The translations under genes were made by a program, and so were the position numbers. From an uncultured Eubacteriales bacterium (GTDB lineage Bacteria; Bacillota; Clostridia; Oscillospirales; Acutalibacteraceae): DNA of 64,000 nt. The stretch spans positions 62,001 to 126,000 of the forward strand of contig CAKSQS010000003.1 of assembly GCA_934486705.1 (NCBI GenBank). Reading direction: 5' to 3'. Below, one piece after another: positions 29,311 through 37,695 of the stretch. The notes beneath the pieces were generated by a model, which saw only the letters and a program-made list of their open reading frames with translations, made no database searches and had not been told where the DNA came from. Positions within the stretch are counted from its first letter, which is position 1. Each line of letters opens with the position of its first letter.

Positions 29311-30258
29311 ATGGAATTTATCGCAAAAAAAGAGGCGTTTGAACAAAGATTACCCGAAATATATGAAAGGGTTGTTCTGAAATTCAGCGGAATAGACGGA
29401 TATGATGTCTATAATTGTTCAATCCCGTTCGTTTATAACGGAAAAAAATATATATTCGGCAGAGTCGAAAAAAGAGACGTATGGGCAGATTCATCCGTTA
29501 TGATGTTTTTTGAGAAAGAGCCGGACTGCTTTACGGCAATGCCGGAAACCGTTTTATATCCCCTTGAGGATCCGTTCATCTGCCGCTTTAACAACGAGTG
29601 GGTGCTCGGAGGGGTTCATGTGGTAAAATCGGCCGATCAAATCAAATACGGATCAATGTATTTTTATAAGGGAACAGATCCGTTTGAGCGGCATTATTTT
29701 ACCACCGGTCCGAAAGGTATGAAGGATATAAGAATTTCGGGCTTTGAAAATAAATTGGCTGTTTTTACAAGACCCGAAGGGCAGGTTGGGTTTACATTAC
29801 TCAATTCAGTTGATGAGATAACGGAGGAAAATCTACAAAAGGCGGCAATAATAGATTTGGTAGGAAGAGGAGGCCACGGCGGTGTGAATCAGGCAATACC
29901 GCTGAAAACCGGATTGATTGCGCTTATCGGTCATGATTCATACTCTTATCCCGATACCAACGATTGGTATTCTCAAAATCACATCTATTCTGTTACTGCT
30001 TCCGTTTTCGATCCGAAAACCGGCGAAATAATTATGAATGAAATTTTGGCTACAAGAAAATGCTTTTTACCCGATACTCCGGAAAAAGTATTGACATCCG
30101 GCATAAAAATGAGCGATGTTGTTTTTCCGTCCGGCATATTACTGCGCGCAGACGGAAGGATTGATTTGTATGCCGGCGTGAGCGATGCCTGTATGCAAAG
30201 AATTGTTATTGATAATCCGTTCAAAGAATACGGTGAAATTGCGGATGCATTTTTTTAA
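29311..30258 (+). CDS. DUF1861/GT108-like five-bladed propeller, putative mannoside phosphorylase
   Basis: A 315-residue cytosolic protein starting one base after the previous stop. Blocks such as YDVYNCSIPF, GRVEKRDVWADSS, YPLEDPFICRF, GRGGHGGVNQAI and SDVVFPSGIL match my recollection of DUF1861. That family is related to the Leishmania mannosyltransferase/phosphorylases placed in CAZy family GT108 and structurally akin to GH130. By analogy it would phosphorolyse or synthesise beta-1,2-mannosides. The LEDPF block may hold the catalytic Asp. The pairing with a GH130 gene at the other end of the operon supports a mannoside pathway. The family call is moderately confident; the activity is inference. 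Confidence 0.65.
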   Translation: MEFIAKKEAFEQRLPEIYERVVLKFSGIDGYDVYNCSIPFVYNGKKYIFGRVEKRDVWADSSVMMFFEKEPDCFTAMPETVLYPLEDPFICRFNNEWVLGGVHVVKSADQIKYGSMYFYKGTDPFERHYFTTGPKGMKDIRISGFENKLAVFTRPEGQVGFTLLNSVDEITEENLQKAAIIDLVGRGGHGGVNQAIPLKTGLIALIGHDSYSYPDTNDWYSQNHIYSVTASVFDPKTGEIIMNEILATRKCFLPDTPEKVLTSGIKMSDVVFPSGILLRADGRIDLYAGVSDACMQRIVIDNPFKEYGEIADAFF

Positions 30259-30265
30259 ATAACGA

Positions 30266-30296
30266 GGAGAGATAATTTTAGTGTCTCCGATATTTT
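30266..30296 (+). terminator. weak candidate terminator of the glycan operon
   Basis: GGAGA (30266-30270) and TCTCC (30284-30288) can pair around a 13-base loop and are followed by GATATTTTTA. The stem is short, so this is only a candidate end for the plus-strand operon, whose last gene stops at 30258. No stronger hairpin with a T-run was seen before the scar region begins. Confidence 0.35.
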
Positions 30297-30462
30297 TACA
30301 CATGAGGGAGAGAAAATTGCCGTTAATCGGGCGGTTTGTCTCTATTGGGTGTAACACTTTGATGTTGCCGACATAAATATCGCCTCCGAATGTGTTGTAA
30401 AAAGTAAGCAATGTTTTAATATAATTCGTATTATGATAATCAAAATTATATTAAAATTCAAT

Positions 30463-30564
30463 TTTGTAATACTACATGAATTGACTCATCTTTTATACCC
30501 AAATCACAGCAAGGATTTTTATGATTTTCTAACAATACAAATGCCCGACTGGAAAGAAAAAGCA
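30463..30564 (+). pseudogene. remnant of YgjP/DUF45-type metallopeptidase
   Basis: About 34 residues, including VILHELTHLLYPNHSKDFYDF and then MPDWKEK, match the zinc-binding HExxH and following PNHSKxFW...MPDW region of the YgjP-like (DUF45) metallopeptidases. The zinc-binding His-Glu-Leu-Thr-His is intact, but the rest of the roughly 230-residue protein is missing on both sides; unrelated residues lead into and out of the match. It is a gene fragment left by rearrangement and should not be active. Confidence 0.7.
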
Positions 30565-30726
30565 ACTGGATGTGAATGTTGTCCAAGGGCTATAAAACGA
30601 TTGCAAATTGTAAGTTGAAATTGAACACTCGGCAGTAGAAAATGAGCTCCATCATAAGGTTAGTGTATAATTAAAGATTTGGTTGAAAGCGGTATGGGCG
30701 GGAAAACCAATGTTTCCAGACATTAT

Positions 30727-30765
30727 GGGCTGCCGCTCGCGATTCTTTCGCTCTTGCGACAGCCC
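30727..30765 (-). other. imperfect GC-rich hairpin downstream of tnpV
   Basis: GGGCTG (30727-30732) pairs with CAGCCC (30760-30765), with further interrupted pairing between CGCTCGC and GCGA inside. It lies just after the stop of the minus-strand tnpV remnant and may be its transcription end or part of the ancestral mobile element's end. No T-run is present. The 200 bases between 30565 and 30726 show nothing else that I can name. Confidence 0.35.
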
Positions 30766-30778
30766 CCATGGACTATTA

Positions 30779-31158
30779 TTACGAATAAACTGCCTCGGCA
30801 TTGACAATCTCGATTGCACGGTTACGAATGCTATTCATTTTCTGCACCCGCAGCATTTGATTTTCGGCTTTTAGTTTTTCGGTTATGTTTTCTTTTTCAG
30901 CTAAGTCTTTTACCAGCCGAGAAAAAGTTGTTGAGCCTGTTGTTCAATATCTGCAAGATAACTGTTCAATTTACCGCCTGTGAGCAAATTGTAATAAAGC
31001 ACTTTATGATGTTGTTTCAAATATCGTTTATGCCTCTTTGCCCACACGCCGATATTTGCTTGTGTTTCTTCTTCCGCCGGTAAGAAGAGGTCGGGCAACA
31101 TATAGACGCCGACCTGTGTGTAAGTACCGCCTAATTGTTCAAAAATTGTGTTTGTCAT
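30779..31158 (-). pseudogene. tnpV: TnpV-family transposon protein, frameshifted
   Basis: Read on the minus strand from 31158, the protein begins MTNTIFEQLGGTYTQVGVYM and carries LPAEEET, KRHKRYLKQHHKVLYYNLL and GKLNSYLADIEQQAQQLF, the classic TnpV pattern. Near 30920 the frame breaks in a T-run: the next residues, RLVKDLAEKENITEKLKAEN followed by QMLRVQKMNSIRNRAIEI, are in the adjacent frame and continue to a stop at 30779-30781. A one-base loss explains this. TnpV has no firmly known function but marks Tn4451-like and conjugative elements. A related but intact TnpV is nested at 58483-58827. Confidence 0.82.
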
Positions 31159-31219
31159 TTTGTTTTACCTCCAAAAATTTATTTAATGTCTACTGAATAA
31201 ACCGCAAAACGGCATAAAT

Positions 31220-31293
31220 AGTGACTTTAGCGGTGAATTATGGTATAATAAGTGCAAAGAAAAATGCTTAAAACCGTAAAAAAGCTTGCACTT
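31220..31293 (+). promoter_or_regulatory. promoter and leader hairpin of the IS transposase
   Basis: A -10 box TATAAT (31243-31248) is preceded at 17 bases by GTGACT (31220-31225). Immediately after, AAGTGCAA (31249-31256) and TTGCACTT (31286-31293) form an 8-bp stem covering the leader up to the GGAGTGGG ribosome site of the transposase. Leader hairpins of this kind commonly protect insertion sequences from read-through expression. Confidence 0.5.
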
Positions 31294-31304
31294 GGAGTGG
31301 GAAT

Positions 31305-32112
31305 ATGTACAAATACAAAAGCAGACAGATCAGTATAACAGATTTCGGTCAGCCTATGGGAATGCATCTGAATGAAAACAACCGCTGGGTCAAAAAGGCA
31401 GCAATGATTCCGTGGAATGAAATTGAAAAGAGGTATGAAGGGCTGTTTAAAAGTCATAAAGGGCATCCTGCAAAACCGCTGCGCCTTGCTTTAGGTGCCT
31501 GCATGATACAGGCAGAATACGGTTATTCCGATGAGGAAATCACATTACAGATACAGGAGAACGCCTATCTTCAATACTTCTGCGGTTATGAAGCTTATGA
31601 CGACGGCAAACCGCCGTTTGATTCATCGAGCATGGTGTATTTCCGTAAACGACTGACGCCGGAAATCCTCGGTGATATTAATGAAATGATAATATCCCGG
31701 AACAAGACGGAAGAACATACCGATGACAATGACGGCAATAATGACAGCAACAGCGGAACTATGATCGTCGATGCGACCTGTGCGCCGTCTCAAATCAAAT
31801 ATCCGCAGGACGCAAACCTTTTGAATCAGGCGCGGAAAAGTACCGAGCAGTTGATTGACCGGCTTCATACTCCCGGAGAAAACAAACCGCGCACCTACCG
31901 AAAAAGAGCATATAAAGATTATTTGGCGCTTGTACGTTGCCGCAAAGAAAATCCGGAAGGCAATAGGAAAACAACTGTCTTATCTTCGCAGAAATCTTGA
32001 ATCGATTGAAAAACAGCTACAGCAAGGCAAATCCTTGACCTCCGCCGAACAAAACCGCCTGATTGTAATACAAAAGGTTTATGAACAACAAAAATACATG
32101 TACGATAGCGTG
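31305..32112 (+). pseudogene. IS1182/IS5-superfamily transposase, truncated and frameshifted
   Basis: The first 200 codons encode a DUF772/InsH-like N-terminal transposase domain (RQISITDFGQPMGMHLNENN, PAKPLRLALGACMIQAEYGY, SDEEITLQIQENAYLQYFCG, the latter followed by FDSSSMVYFRKRL) and a first catalytic Asp in MIVDATCAPSQIKYPQD. Near 31930 the frame shifts; AAKKIRKAIGKQLSYLRRNL and RLIVIQKVYEQQKYMYD follow in the next frame. After about 32110 the sequence becomes that of the oppositely oriented tyrosine recombinase. The rest of the catalytic domain is therefore absent and the element is dead. Confidence 0.82.
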
Positions 32113-32779
32113 ATATTACCTCTATTTCATCCGCTGAATATACGCTCGGTCGTGAAGTATCCCTCCTGATTCTGAACTTAGGGAACAATTCGCTGTAAGA
32201 AGCCGGTATACTCCCACATTTATATGCAAATTCTAAAAAATTCCTTATAATGGACATATTTTCTCTTGCACCTATGCGTTCATGCCTTTTCAAACTGTCA
32301 ACATAATGCAGAATACTATCTGTTGAAAGACTGTTTAATGGATACCTGTTCACAAAAAAAGCAATCCTGCTTCTTTTATTCTCAATTGTAAAATCAGAAT
32401 TGCCTCTTTGTTTTTGAATATCCAAAAAATCCTGAATGAGATTGAGCATAGTCTCTGATAACATTTGTTTCGGTCTTGACGAATACGGTTTCCCATCAAT
32501 AAAACCTCTATCCTGAAATTCTAAGAGGCATAGAGACTTCGATTTCATTCGAGAATGATATGTTGTAAGTTCATTAAACGTTGTGTTCATGATGTCTATA
32601 CCATAATGTCTGATACAAGCATTCACAAAATCATCTTTCGACACCTCTTTGTCCCCTATATCTGTCAGCATGATGTGCCAGTATTTAGAGTACTGATCTT
32701 TGATTGTCGATTCCATAAAACCAAGTCTTCGTAATTCGTTTTCTGCCATCTTAATTAATTTTGCCATTTTATATCTCAT
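32113..32779 (-). pseudogene. tyrosine recombinase, C-terminal catalytic domain lost
   Basis: Read from 32779 (ATG seven bases after AAGGAGG; another ATG lies at 32785). The protein has an N-terminal helical region, a SAM-like core-binding segment, FTIENKRSRIAFFVNRYPL and IRNFLEFAYKCGSIPASYSE, then PSVYSADEIEVI where the catalytic domain should begin. There it runs into antisense transposase sequence at about 32110. The Arg-His-x-x-Arg and Tyr catalytic residues are missing. Such recombinases occur in trios (RIT elements) or in Tn554-like elements; which type is unclear. An extended -10, TGCTATAGT (TATAGT at 32802-32807), precedes it. Confidence 0.75.
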
Positions 32780-32812
32780 ATTCATTCCTCCTTGCTATAT
32801 TACTATAGCATT

Positions 32813-32878
32813 ATTATGTGGAGTGCGGATGATAAAAGTGGAGTGTTTTCAGTACTTTCCGAAAACACTCCACATAAT
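32813..32878. repeat. nested inverted repeats upstream of the recombinase gene
   Basis: ATTATGTGGAGTG (32813-32825) is perfectly inverted as CACTCCACATAAT (32866-32878). Inside it, GTGGAGTGTTTTC (32838-32850) is perfectly inverted as GAAAACACTCCAC (32861-32873). The repeats lie directly upstream of the recombinase promoter. Their core TTATGTGGAG is shared, with one base changed, by the palindrome at 32895-32926, so they look like multiple binding sites for the recombinase at the element end. Confidence 0.65.
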
Positions 32879-32894
32879 ATTTAACTACTCATAA

Positions 32895-32926
32895 TGTATC
32901 TTATGTGTAGCTACACATAAGATACA
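32895..32926. repeat. 32-bp perfect palindrome at the element/ICE junction
   Basis: The left arm TGTATCTTATGTGTAG (32895-32910) is followed without a loop by its exact reverse complement (32911-32926). It falls precisely where the coding sequence of the ICE gene at 32926-34233 is interrupted, so it marks the terminus of the inserted recombinase element or the fused half-sites left by recombination. Each arm contains TTATGTGTAG, nearly identical to TTATGTGGAG in the neighbouring inverted repeats. Confidence 0.75.
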
Positions 32927-34233
32927 AAGCAGGCGCACCATTCCACTCGGGAATTAAATCCGTACCATTTCCAATAAGGCTCGCCGCCTTTGTTACCGAG
33001 CTGAGAAAGTGCAACCAAAACAATATCCTCGCCGCCGGCATAATAACCGTACAGAACTCCGTTCCACATCTTTTTGTTTTTATCCGATAAAAGCTCTCTG
33101 AGTTGTTCCTTTTGCTCATCGGTAAAACCGTACTGCTGCGCCATTTCATCCGGCGTTTTATGCGTTACCCGAATATACAGATAAGTTCTTGTGGCGCTTT
33201 CTGTTGTTTCGACAATATTTCCGTTGCCGTCATCCGTTTCGGTTATGACATTTTCGGTCTTTGTCGCAGTGCTGAAAGAAATCTCATTCATTGCCCAAAA
33301 GATTTCCTTTAAAATCTGACGCTTGCTTTCGTCAATAGACGCAACCTCCTGCGGATTGTTCGGATCGCCTGCGGTTTTAACGGCGTAAACCGAGAGAACC
33401 TCCGGCCATACGGCACGGGCTCCCGACATTTCAAGAACATCATACGCGACCGTGCCTTTTGTCTCGTTTATTTTTGCCTGATACTCGGCGTTCATATCCG
33501 AAATAACGGTATGCATATTAAGTCCGTTACCCGTATCGTCACCGCTAAAGAAAATACCGAAGCAAGATCCGGCAATCAGAGCGATAAGGCATATCACCAC
33601 GATAATAACAACTGCAACCCATCCGCCTGCGGCTATGGCTGCAACAAGCGCCTTTATTCCTGCAATCGCCGCTTTCACAGCGGCGGCTATGGCTTTTGCC
33701 GTAACAACCGCCGCCTTGTATGCCGCTTGCGCCGCCTGACGAGCCGCCTGTGCCGCCATTTTTGCGGCTTTTGCAGAGGCTTCCGCCGTTTTCTTTGCGG
33801 CTTTGGCGGTTTTCTCTGCGGTTTTTACCGCTGTTTTCGCCGTCTGTTGTGCCGTTTTTACGGTACGCTGACCTGTCTTAATACTCTTTTGCAGGGTTTT
33901 GGTTGTTGCTTTTCCCGTAGATTTTGCGGTTTGCTTTATACTGTCCGCTTCTTTTCGGGTTCGGCGAATTTCCTTATACAACCGCTTGCCGCTGTCGTAG
34001 GTTTTCTTTGCGGTTTTCCGAGTTGCCTTTCCGGTATCTTCGACAGCCCTCTCCACCATATACTTAATTTTGTCCTCGGCATATTCGTCGGGCGTAATTT
34101 GCCCGTCATCGGCAAGATTTTGTACTTGGTCTTTGGTTCGGACCGCCGTGTTCTTTGTCACCTTCGCAAGTCCTGCCGCGCGGTCAAGTGTTTTAATATC
34201 CCGTTTGCTTTCCCTTGTTTTGATATCTTTCAT
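32926..34233 (-). pseudogene. CD1108-family conjugation protein, CHAP/peptidase end truncated
   Basis: About 435 native residues remain. The N-terminal 200 are Ala/Lys/Thr-rich with near-periodic TAKTAEKTAKAAKKTAE-like repeats that should form a long helix, followed by a transmembrane segment (about 205-228). A processing-like region and the start of a cysteine-peptidase-type domain (GGEPYWKWYGFNSRVEWCAC) follow. The open frame then enters the palindrome and stops at 32911, so the catalytic wall-hydrolase domain is lost. In Tn1549-like elements this protein opens the cell wall for the transfer channel. The start follows GAGGTGCCCCG. Confidence 0.75.
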
Positions 34234-34246
34234 CGGGGCACCTCGC

Positions 34247-34993
34247 TTATCTCACATTGTCTTTGATAGGCGTAGGCATATCCTTTTCGGCTGTCTTACC
34301 GTTTAAGAAATCAAGATCTGCTTTCACCGAATCCTTAATACGGTTGTATCTTAGCTTATCGGCAAGATTAAGCGATTTGTGTTCCAAAGCCGAGAATCCG
34401 TTGCTCATTTTGGCAAAGAGATTTTGAAGTCTCGCAAGCACACCCTTATCATGCTTTGCAAGCTCATTTTCCTTTGCTTCTTTACCGAAAAATAATCTGC
34501 CGGCATTGATAAGATGCTTTTTTGCGCCGCTGAGTTCCATTCGTGCGTTCTGCACATTCTGAACATTTCCGTTCATGGAGACGGCGAAGCTGTGAAAGAC
34601 CTTGCCAAGCTTATCGAGCGTTTCGGGAATTTTCATTGCTTTTACAGCGTTTTTAAGTGCTTCCTTGCCTTTTTCGCGAAAGACTTTCATCGCATTTACC
34701 GCCGAAGCAATCAGGTTGTTTTTTGCCTTTGAAATGGCAGCGACACCCTGACGTATTTTTCCGTCCGCCGTCTGAATAAGGTTTTCGCATTTAGCCTTGA
34801 CGGAACTGTTATGAATCATATTAACTTCCTTCCGCATTTCCTGCATTTCGGCAAGCATTGCGGAAAGTGTATGCTCCATATCTCCGATATAAGAAACAAG
34901 GGCGGAAACCTCGCCCTTTTCCTTATGCATACCGTTTTCCTCGAGCGTTTCGAGCAGTTCGATAATTTGCGGATTGTTTTTTAACTCATCCAT
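34247..34993 (-). CDS. DUF6674-like coiled-coil ICE protein
   Basis: A 248-residue, largely helical protein without signal peptide or membrane segment. It starts after GAGGAGGATGAAAA and lies between VirB4 and the truncated CD1108-type gene, a position conserved in this ICE family. The sequence is rich in Lys, Glu and Ala with heptad-like character (SYIGDMEHTLSAMLAEMQEM). I recall it as DUF6674, but this name is from memory. A role in transfer-channel assembly is inferred only from position. Confidence 0.6.
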   Translation of the reverse strand: MDELKNNPQIIELLETLEENGMHKEKGEVSALVSYIGDMEHTLSAMLAEMQEMRKEVNMIHNSSVKAKCENLIQTADGKIRQGVAAISKAKNNLIASAVNAMKVFREKGKEALKNAVKAMKIPETLDKLGKVFHSFAVSMNGNVQNVQNARMELSGAKKHLINAGRLFFGKEAKENELAKHDKGVLARLQNLFAKMSNGFSALEHKSLNLADKLRYNRIKDSVKADLDFLNGKTAEKDMPTPIKDNVR

Positions 34994-35007
34994 TTTTCAT
35001 CCTCCTC

Positions 35008-37335
35008 TCACTGTTCTCCGGGCTTGGTTGTCATCAAGCGATAGAGCTGCGTATTCTTCGGAAATTTGTTGACAAACGGAACGAGCGCTGAGCCGACCTT
35101 CATAAGTCCGCGTCCGGCTTCTACATTGGTGATATACGAAATCTGCGTATCCGAGATATTGAGCAGTTCTGCAAGCTTGATTCGGTCGGTAGATGCCTGA
35201 TTGAGCATAATAACAAACTCACTGTTTGCAAGCATAGTCCGTGCAGTATGGCTCTGCAAAAGGTCATCGACATTCTGCGTGATACCGGTACAGAAAGCAC
35301 CGTATTTGCGAACACGCTTCCACAAGGTAAAGAGAAAGTTTGCCGAATATTCGTGCTGAAACAAAAGATAGATTTCGTCGATGATAATAAAAGTGTTTTT
35401 ACCCTTTGCGCGATTGGCGGTAATACGGTTGAGGATACTGTCAAGCAAAACGAGCATACCAATCGGCAAAAGCTGTTTTCCGAGATCGAGAATGTCGTAG
35501 CAGATAAGACGGTTGTTTACATCTACATTGGTTTCTTTCGCAAATGTGTTAAGTGAACCGTCCGTAAAAAGCTCAATGGCAAGGGCGATTTCCTGTGCTT
35601 CGGGTTCGTCCTGTTTGAGCAGATCCGCGCGGAAGTCCTTTAATGTCGGAACCTTGCCTTTATATCCGCGTTTACGGTAATTTCGGTATACATTCTTTGC
35701 ACAGCGGTCAATGAGCGACTTTTCCTGTGCGCCGAGACTTCGGCTGCCGATAAGCTGTTCGCACAATGATAGGATAAACTCCGATTTCAAAATAAGCGGA
35801 TCTTCGCCGTCACCGTAATCACTGTTCATGTCCATTGCGTTGATATGGTTTTTACTCGTTGCGGAAATGTCGATTATTGCGCCTCCCATAGCCTTTACAA
35901 GCGGAGCATATTCACGCTCGGGATCAATGATAATAATATCCGAATCACCTGCAAGCATAAGGTTCGCAATCTCGCACTTTCCGGTAAAGGATTTACCCGA
36001 GCCGGACACGCCGAGAATAAAAGAGTTGCCGTTGAGCAGACACTTGCGGTTTGCAATAATCATATTGTTGCTGATGGCGTTCTGCCCGTAGTAGATACCG
36101 TGCTCATGCGCGACCTCCTGAACCTTAAACGGCATAAATACCGCAAGGCTTTCGGTTGTCAGTGTTCTTGTAGCCTGAATCTTTTTACACCCGATAGGAA
36201 GCACGGTGTTAAGCCCGTCGGTCTGCTGAAATTTCAAAACGGCAAGCTGGCACAAATGCCGTCTTGCCGTTGAAAGAATTGTTTCTGTATCTGCGTCAAG
36301 CTGTTCCTTACTATCTGCCATATGAGCCATTGTAACCGTAGCGCACATCATACGCTGATCGCGTGTAGTGAGGTCATTCAAAAATTCCTTGCTTTCTTTG
36401 CGCTGAAGCTCCATATCATAAGGAACAACCGCTGAGAAATTGTTGTTTTGATTCTGCTTTCGCTGCCAATTCGTTATATTTGTCTCCACCCCGAGCAATC
36501 GGTTCTCAACCTCTCGTACCGCTTCGTCCATCGGGATAGGAACGATATCTATGGAGAACATCATATTGCGGTTAAGCTCGGTAAGCTCCGAAACCATACT
36601 GTCCTTGATATATGATGCGTAATCCTTTAAGAAAAGCACACGCACATATTTTTCGCCGAGTTTTATATAATCGTCGGCTCGTTCCATAGAATCGGGACAG
36701 ATATAGTCCTTGAAGATGTGTCCCTTTTTCATCATATCCGAAAGATCAAAACAGAAGCTTTCTTCTTCGCCTGCGCGGTAAAAATCGTGAAGCAAACGGA
36801 GCTTTTCTTCGGCGTCCAATTCCTCACACTTTGAACCGAGAGCAGAGAAATGTGCTCGCAGATCGGACGCGATACGGGAGAAATAGGTTCGTGCCTCCTC
36901 AATATCCTTTTTAACGACCGAAACGGTCAGATATTTCTCTTGAATAATACCGTTTGCGTTGCTCGCCTTATCAAGCAGAATATTGTTGTATTCCTCACGG
37001 TAGCAGTCAAGCTCATCACCGTTTTTCGGAATAAGGATTTCCTTTTCAAAGTTCACCTTGTTGATACGGCGATTGTTGATTGTAAGCTTTGTAGTAGCAC
37101 CGCTGTCAAGACTGTTGAGCAGCTCGGAATAGCAGAGAAACATCGTTTCTTTGTCCTCCTTGCCGGCAACAAGGTAATTGATATCGGTAAACCGAAATGT
37201 CTTTGCAAACTTATTGCCGACCTTAAAGATACCGTCCTCCCAAATGGCTGTAATGGGGATATAATCGTGAACCGATTTCGGGACGGTATATTTTTCTTTA
37301 TCCTGTTTGAGCATTGCTTTGAGTGACTTCATCAT
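35008..37335 (-). CDS. virB4: VirB4-type conjugation ATPase
   Basis: A 775-residue cytoplasmic ATPase that powers substrate transfer and pilus/channel biogenesis in type IV secretion. The Walker A is GVSGSGKS with Lys448, and the Walker B is TFIIIDEIYLLF. Other markers are DIIIIDPEREYAPLVKAMGG and TGITQNVDDLLQS. The N-terminal 300 residues match the VirB4 N-terminal (CagE/TrbE) domain, with DINYLVAGKEDKE. It starts at the first of two ATGs after AAGGAGG and overlaps the PrgI stop by 4 bases, so it is translationally coupled. No defect is visible. Confidence 0.93.
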   Translation of the reverse strand: MMKSLKAMLKQDKEKYTVPKSVHDYIPITAIWEDGIFKVGNKFAKTFRFTDINYLVAGKEDKETMFLCYSELLNSLDSGATTKLTINNRRINKVNFEKEILIPKNGDELDCYREEYNNILLDKASNANGIIQEKYLTVSVVKKDIEEARTYFSRIASDLRAHFSALGSKCEELDAEEKLRLLHDFYRAGEEESFCFDLSDMMKKGHIFKDYICPDSMERADDYIKLGEKYVRVLFLKDYASYIKDSMVSELTELNRNMMFSIDIVPIPMDEAVREVENRLLGVETNITNWQRKQNQNNNFSAVVPYDMELQRKESKEFLNDLTTRDQRMMCATVTMAHMADSKEQLDADTETILSTARRHLCQLAVLKFQQTDGLNTVLPIGCKKIQATRTLTTESLAVFMPFKVQEVAHEHGIYYGQNAISNNMIIANRKCLLNGNSFILGVSGSGKSFTGKCEIANLMLAGDSDIIIIDPEREYAPLVKAMGGAIIDISATSKNHINAMDMNSDYGDGEDPLILKSEFILSLCEQLIGSRSLGAQEKSLIDRCAKNVYRNYRKRGYKGKVPTLKDFRADLLKQDEPEAQEIALAIELFTDGSLNTFAKETNVDVNNRLICYDILDLGKQLLPIGMLVLLDSILNRITANRAKGKNTFIIIDEIYLLFQHEYSANFLFTLWKRVRKYGAFCTGITQNVDDLLQSHTARTMLANSEFVIMLNQASTDRIKLAELLNISDTQISYITNVEAGRGLMKVGSALVPFVNKFPKNTQLYRLMTTKPGEQ

Positions 37336-37682
37336 ATCGTTTTCTTTTCCTCCTTCTGTGTTTTTTTCGTTATCTCTGAATAGAGCGTATCACATTCAAA
37401 TTTTACCTTGACGGGTTCAATGAATTTTGATTTAAGCCATACCTTTGCTAACTGCTCGGCAGTCATACCGTTATAGGTTACAAAGCCGCAGGCGATAAAG
37501 GGAGCAGCGCCGAGCATACACATCCACGAGAGCGTTTCCACTCCGAAAAACGGCTTTAAGATAAAATACATTAGGACCGCCATACCGCAGCCGATAACTG
37601 CAAAAATGAACTGTCGCATCGACAGTCCGAAAAACATTGATTCCGTGTAATTCCTTATTTCACGGTTGATTTTAATTTCCAA
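37332..37682 (-). CDS. PrgI-family (VirB3-like) conjugation protein
   Basis: A 116-residue protein with two transmembrane helices (about 25-42 and 52-70) and the pattern MEIKINREIRNYTESMFFGL, GMTAEQLAKVWLKSKF. PrgI proteins are the Gram-positive VirB3 counterpart and sit beside VirB4 in the membrane. The start is a TTG nine bases after AAGGAGG. The stop overlaps the VirB4 ATG, and the VirB6-like gene ends 13 bases upstream, so the three are made together. Confidence 0.85.
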   Translation of the reverse strand: MEIKINREIRNYTESMFFGLSMRQFIFAVIGCGMAVLMYFILKPFFGVETLSWMCMLGAAPFIACGFVTYNGMTAEQLAKVWLKSKFIEPVKVKFECDTLYSEITKKTQKEEKKTI

Positions 37683-37695
37683 ATAGATTCCTCCT

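Noticed and set aside
30277..30411. A minus-strand stretch reading FYNTFGGDIYVGNIKVLHPI
   Set aside because: It looks protein-like but I cannot place it in a family, and the frame runs on as antisense of the DUF1861 gene; it may be another gene fragment but is not supported.
33650..33900. Short near-periodic repeats suggestive of a CRISPR or minisatellite
   Set aside because: The repeats are in-frame codons for Ala/Lys/Thr-rich helices, with no constant repeat length and no unique spacers.
33511..34266. A 251-codon plus-strand open frame rich in Cys, Arg and Gly
   Set aside because: It is the antisense image of the Ala/Lys-repeat part of the CD1108-type gene, has no ribosome site and no family resemblance.
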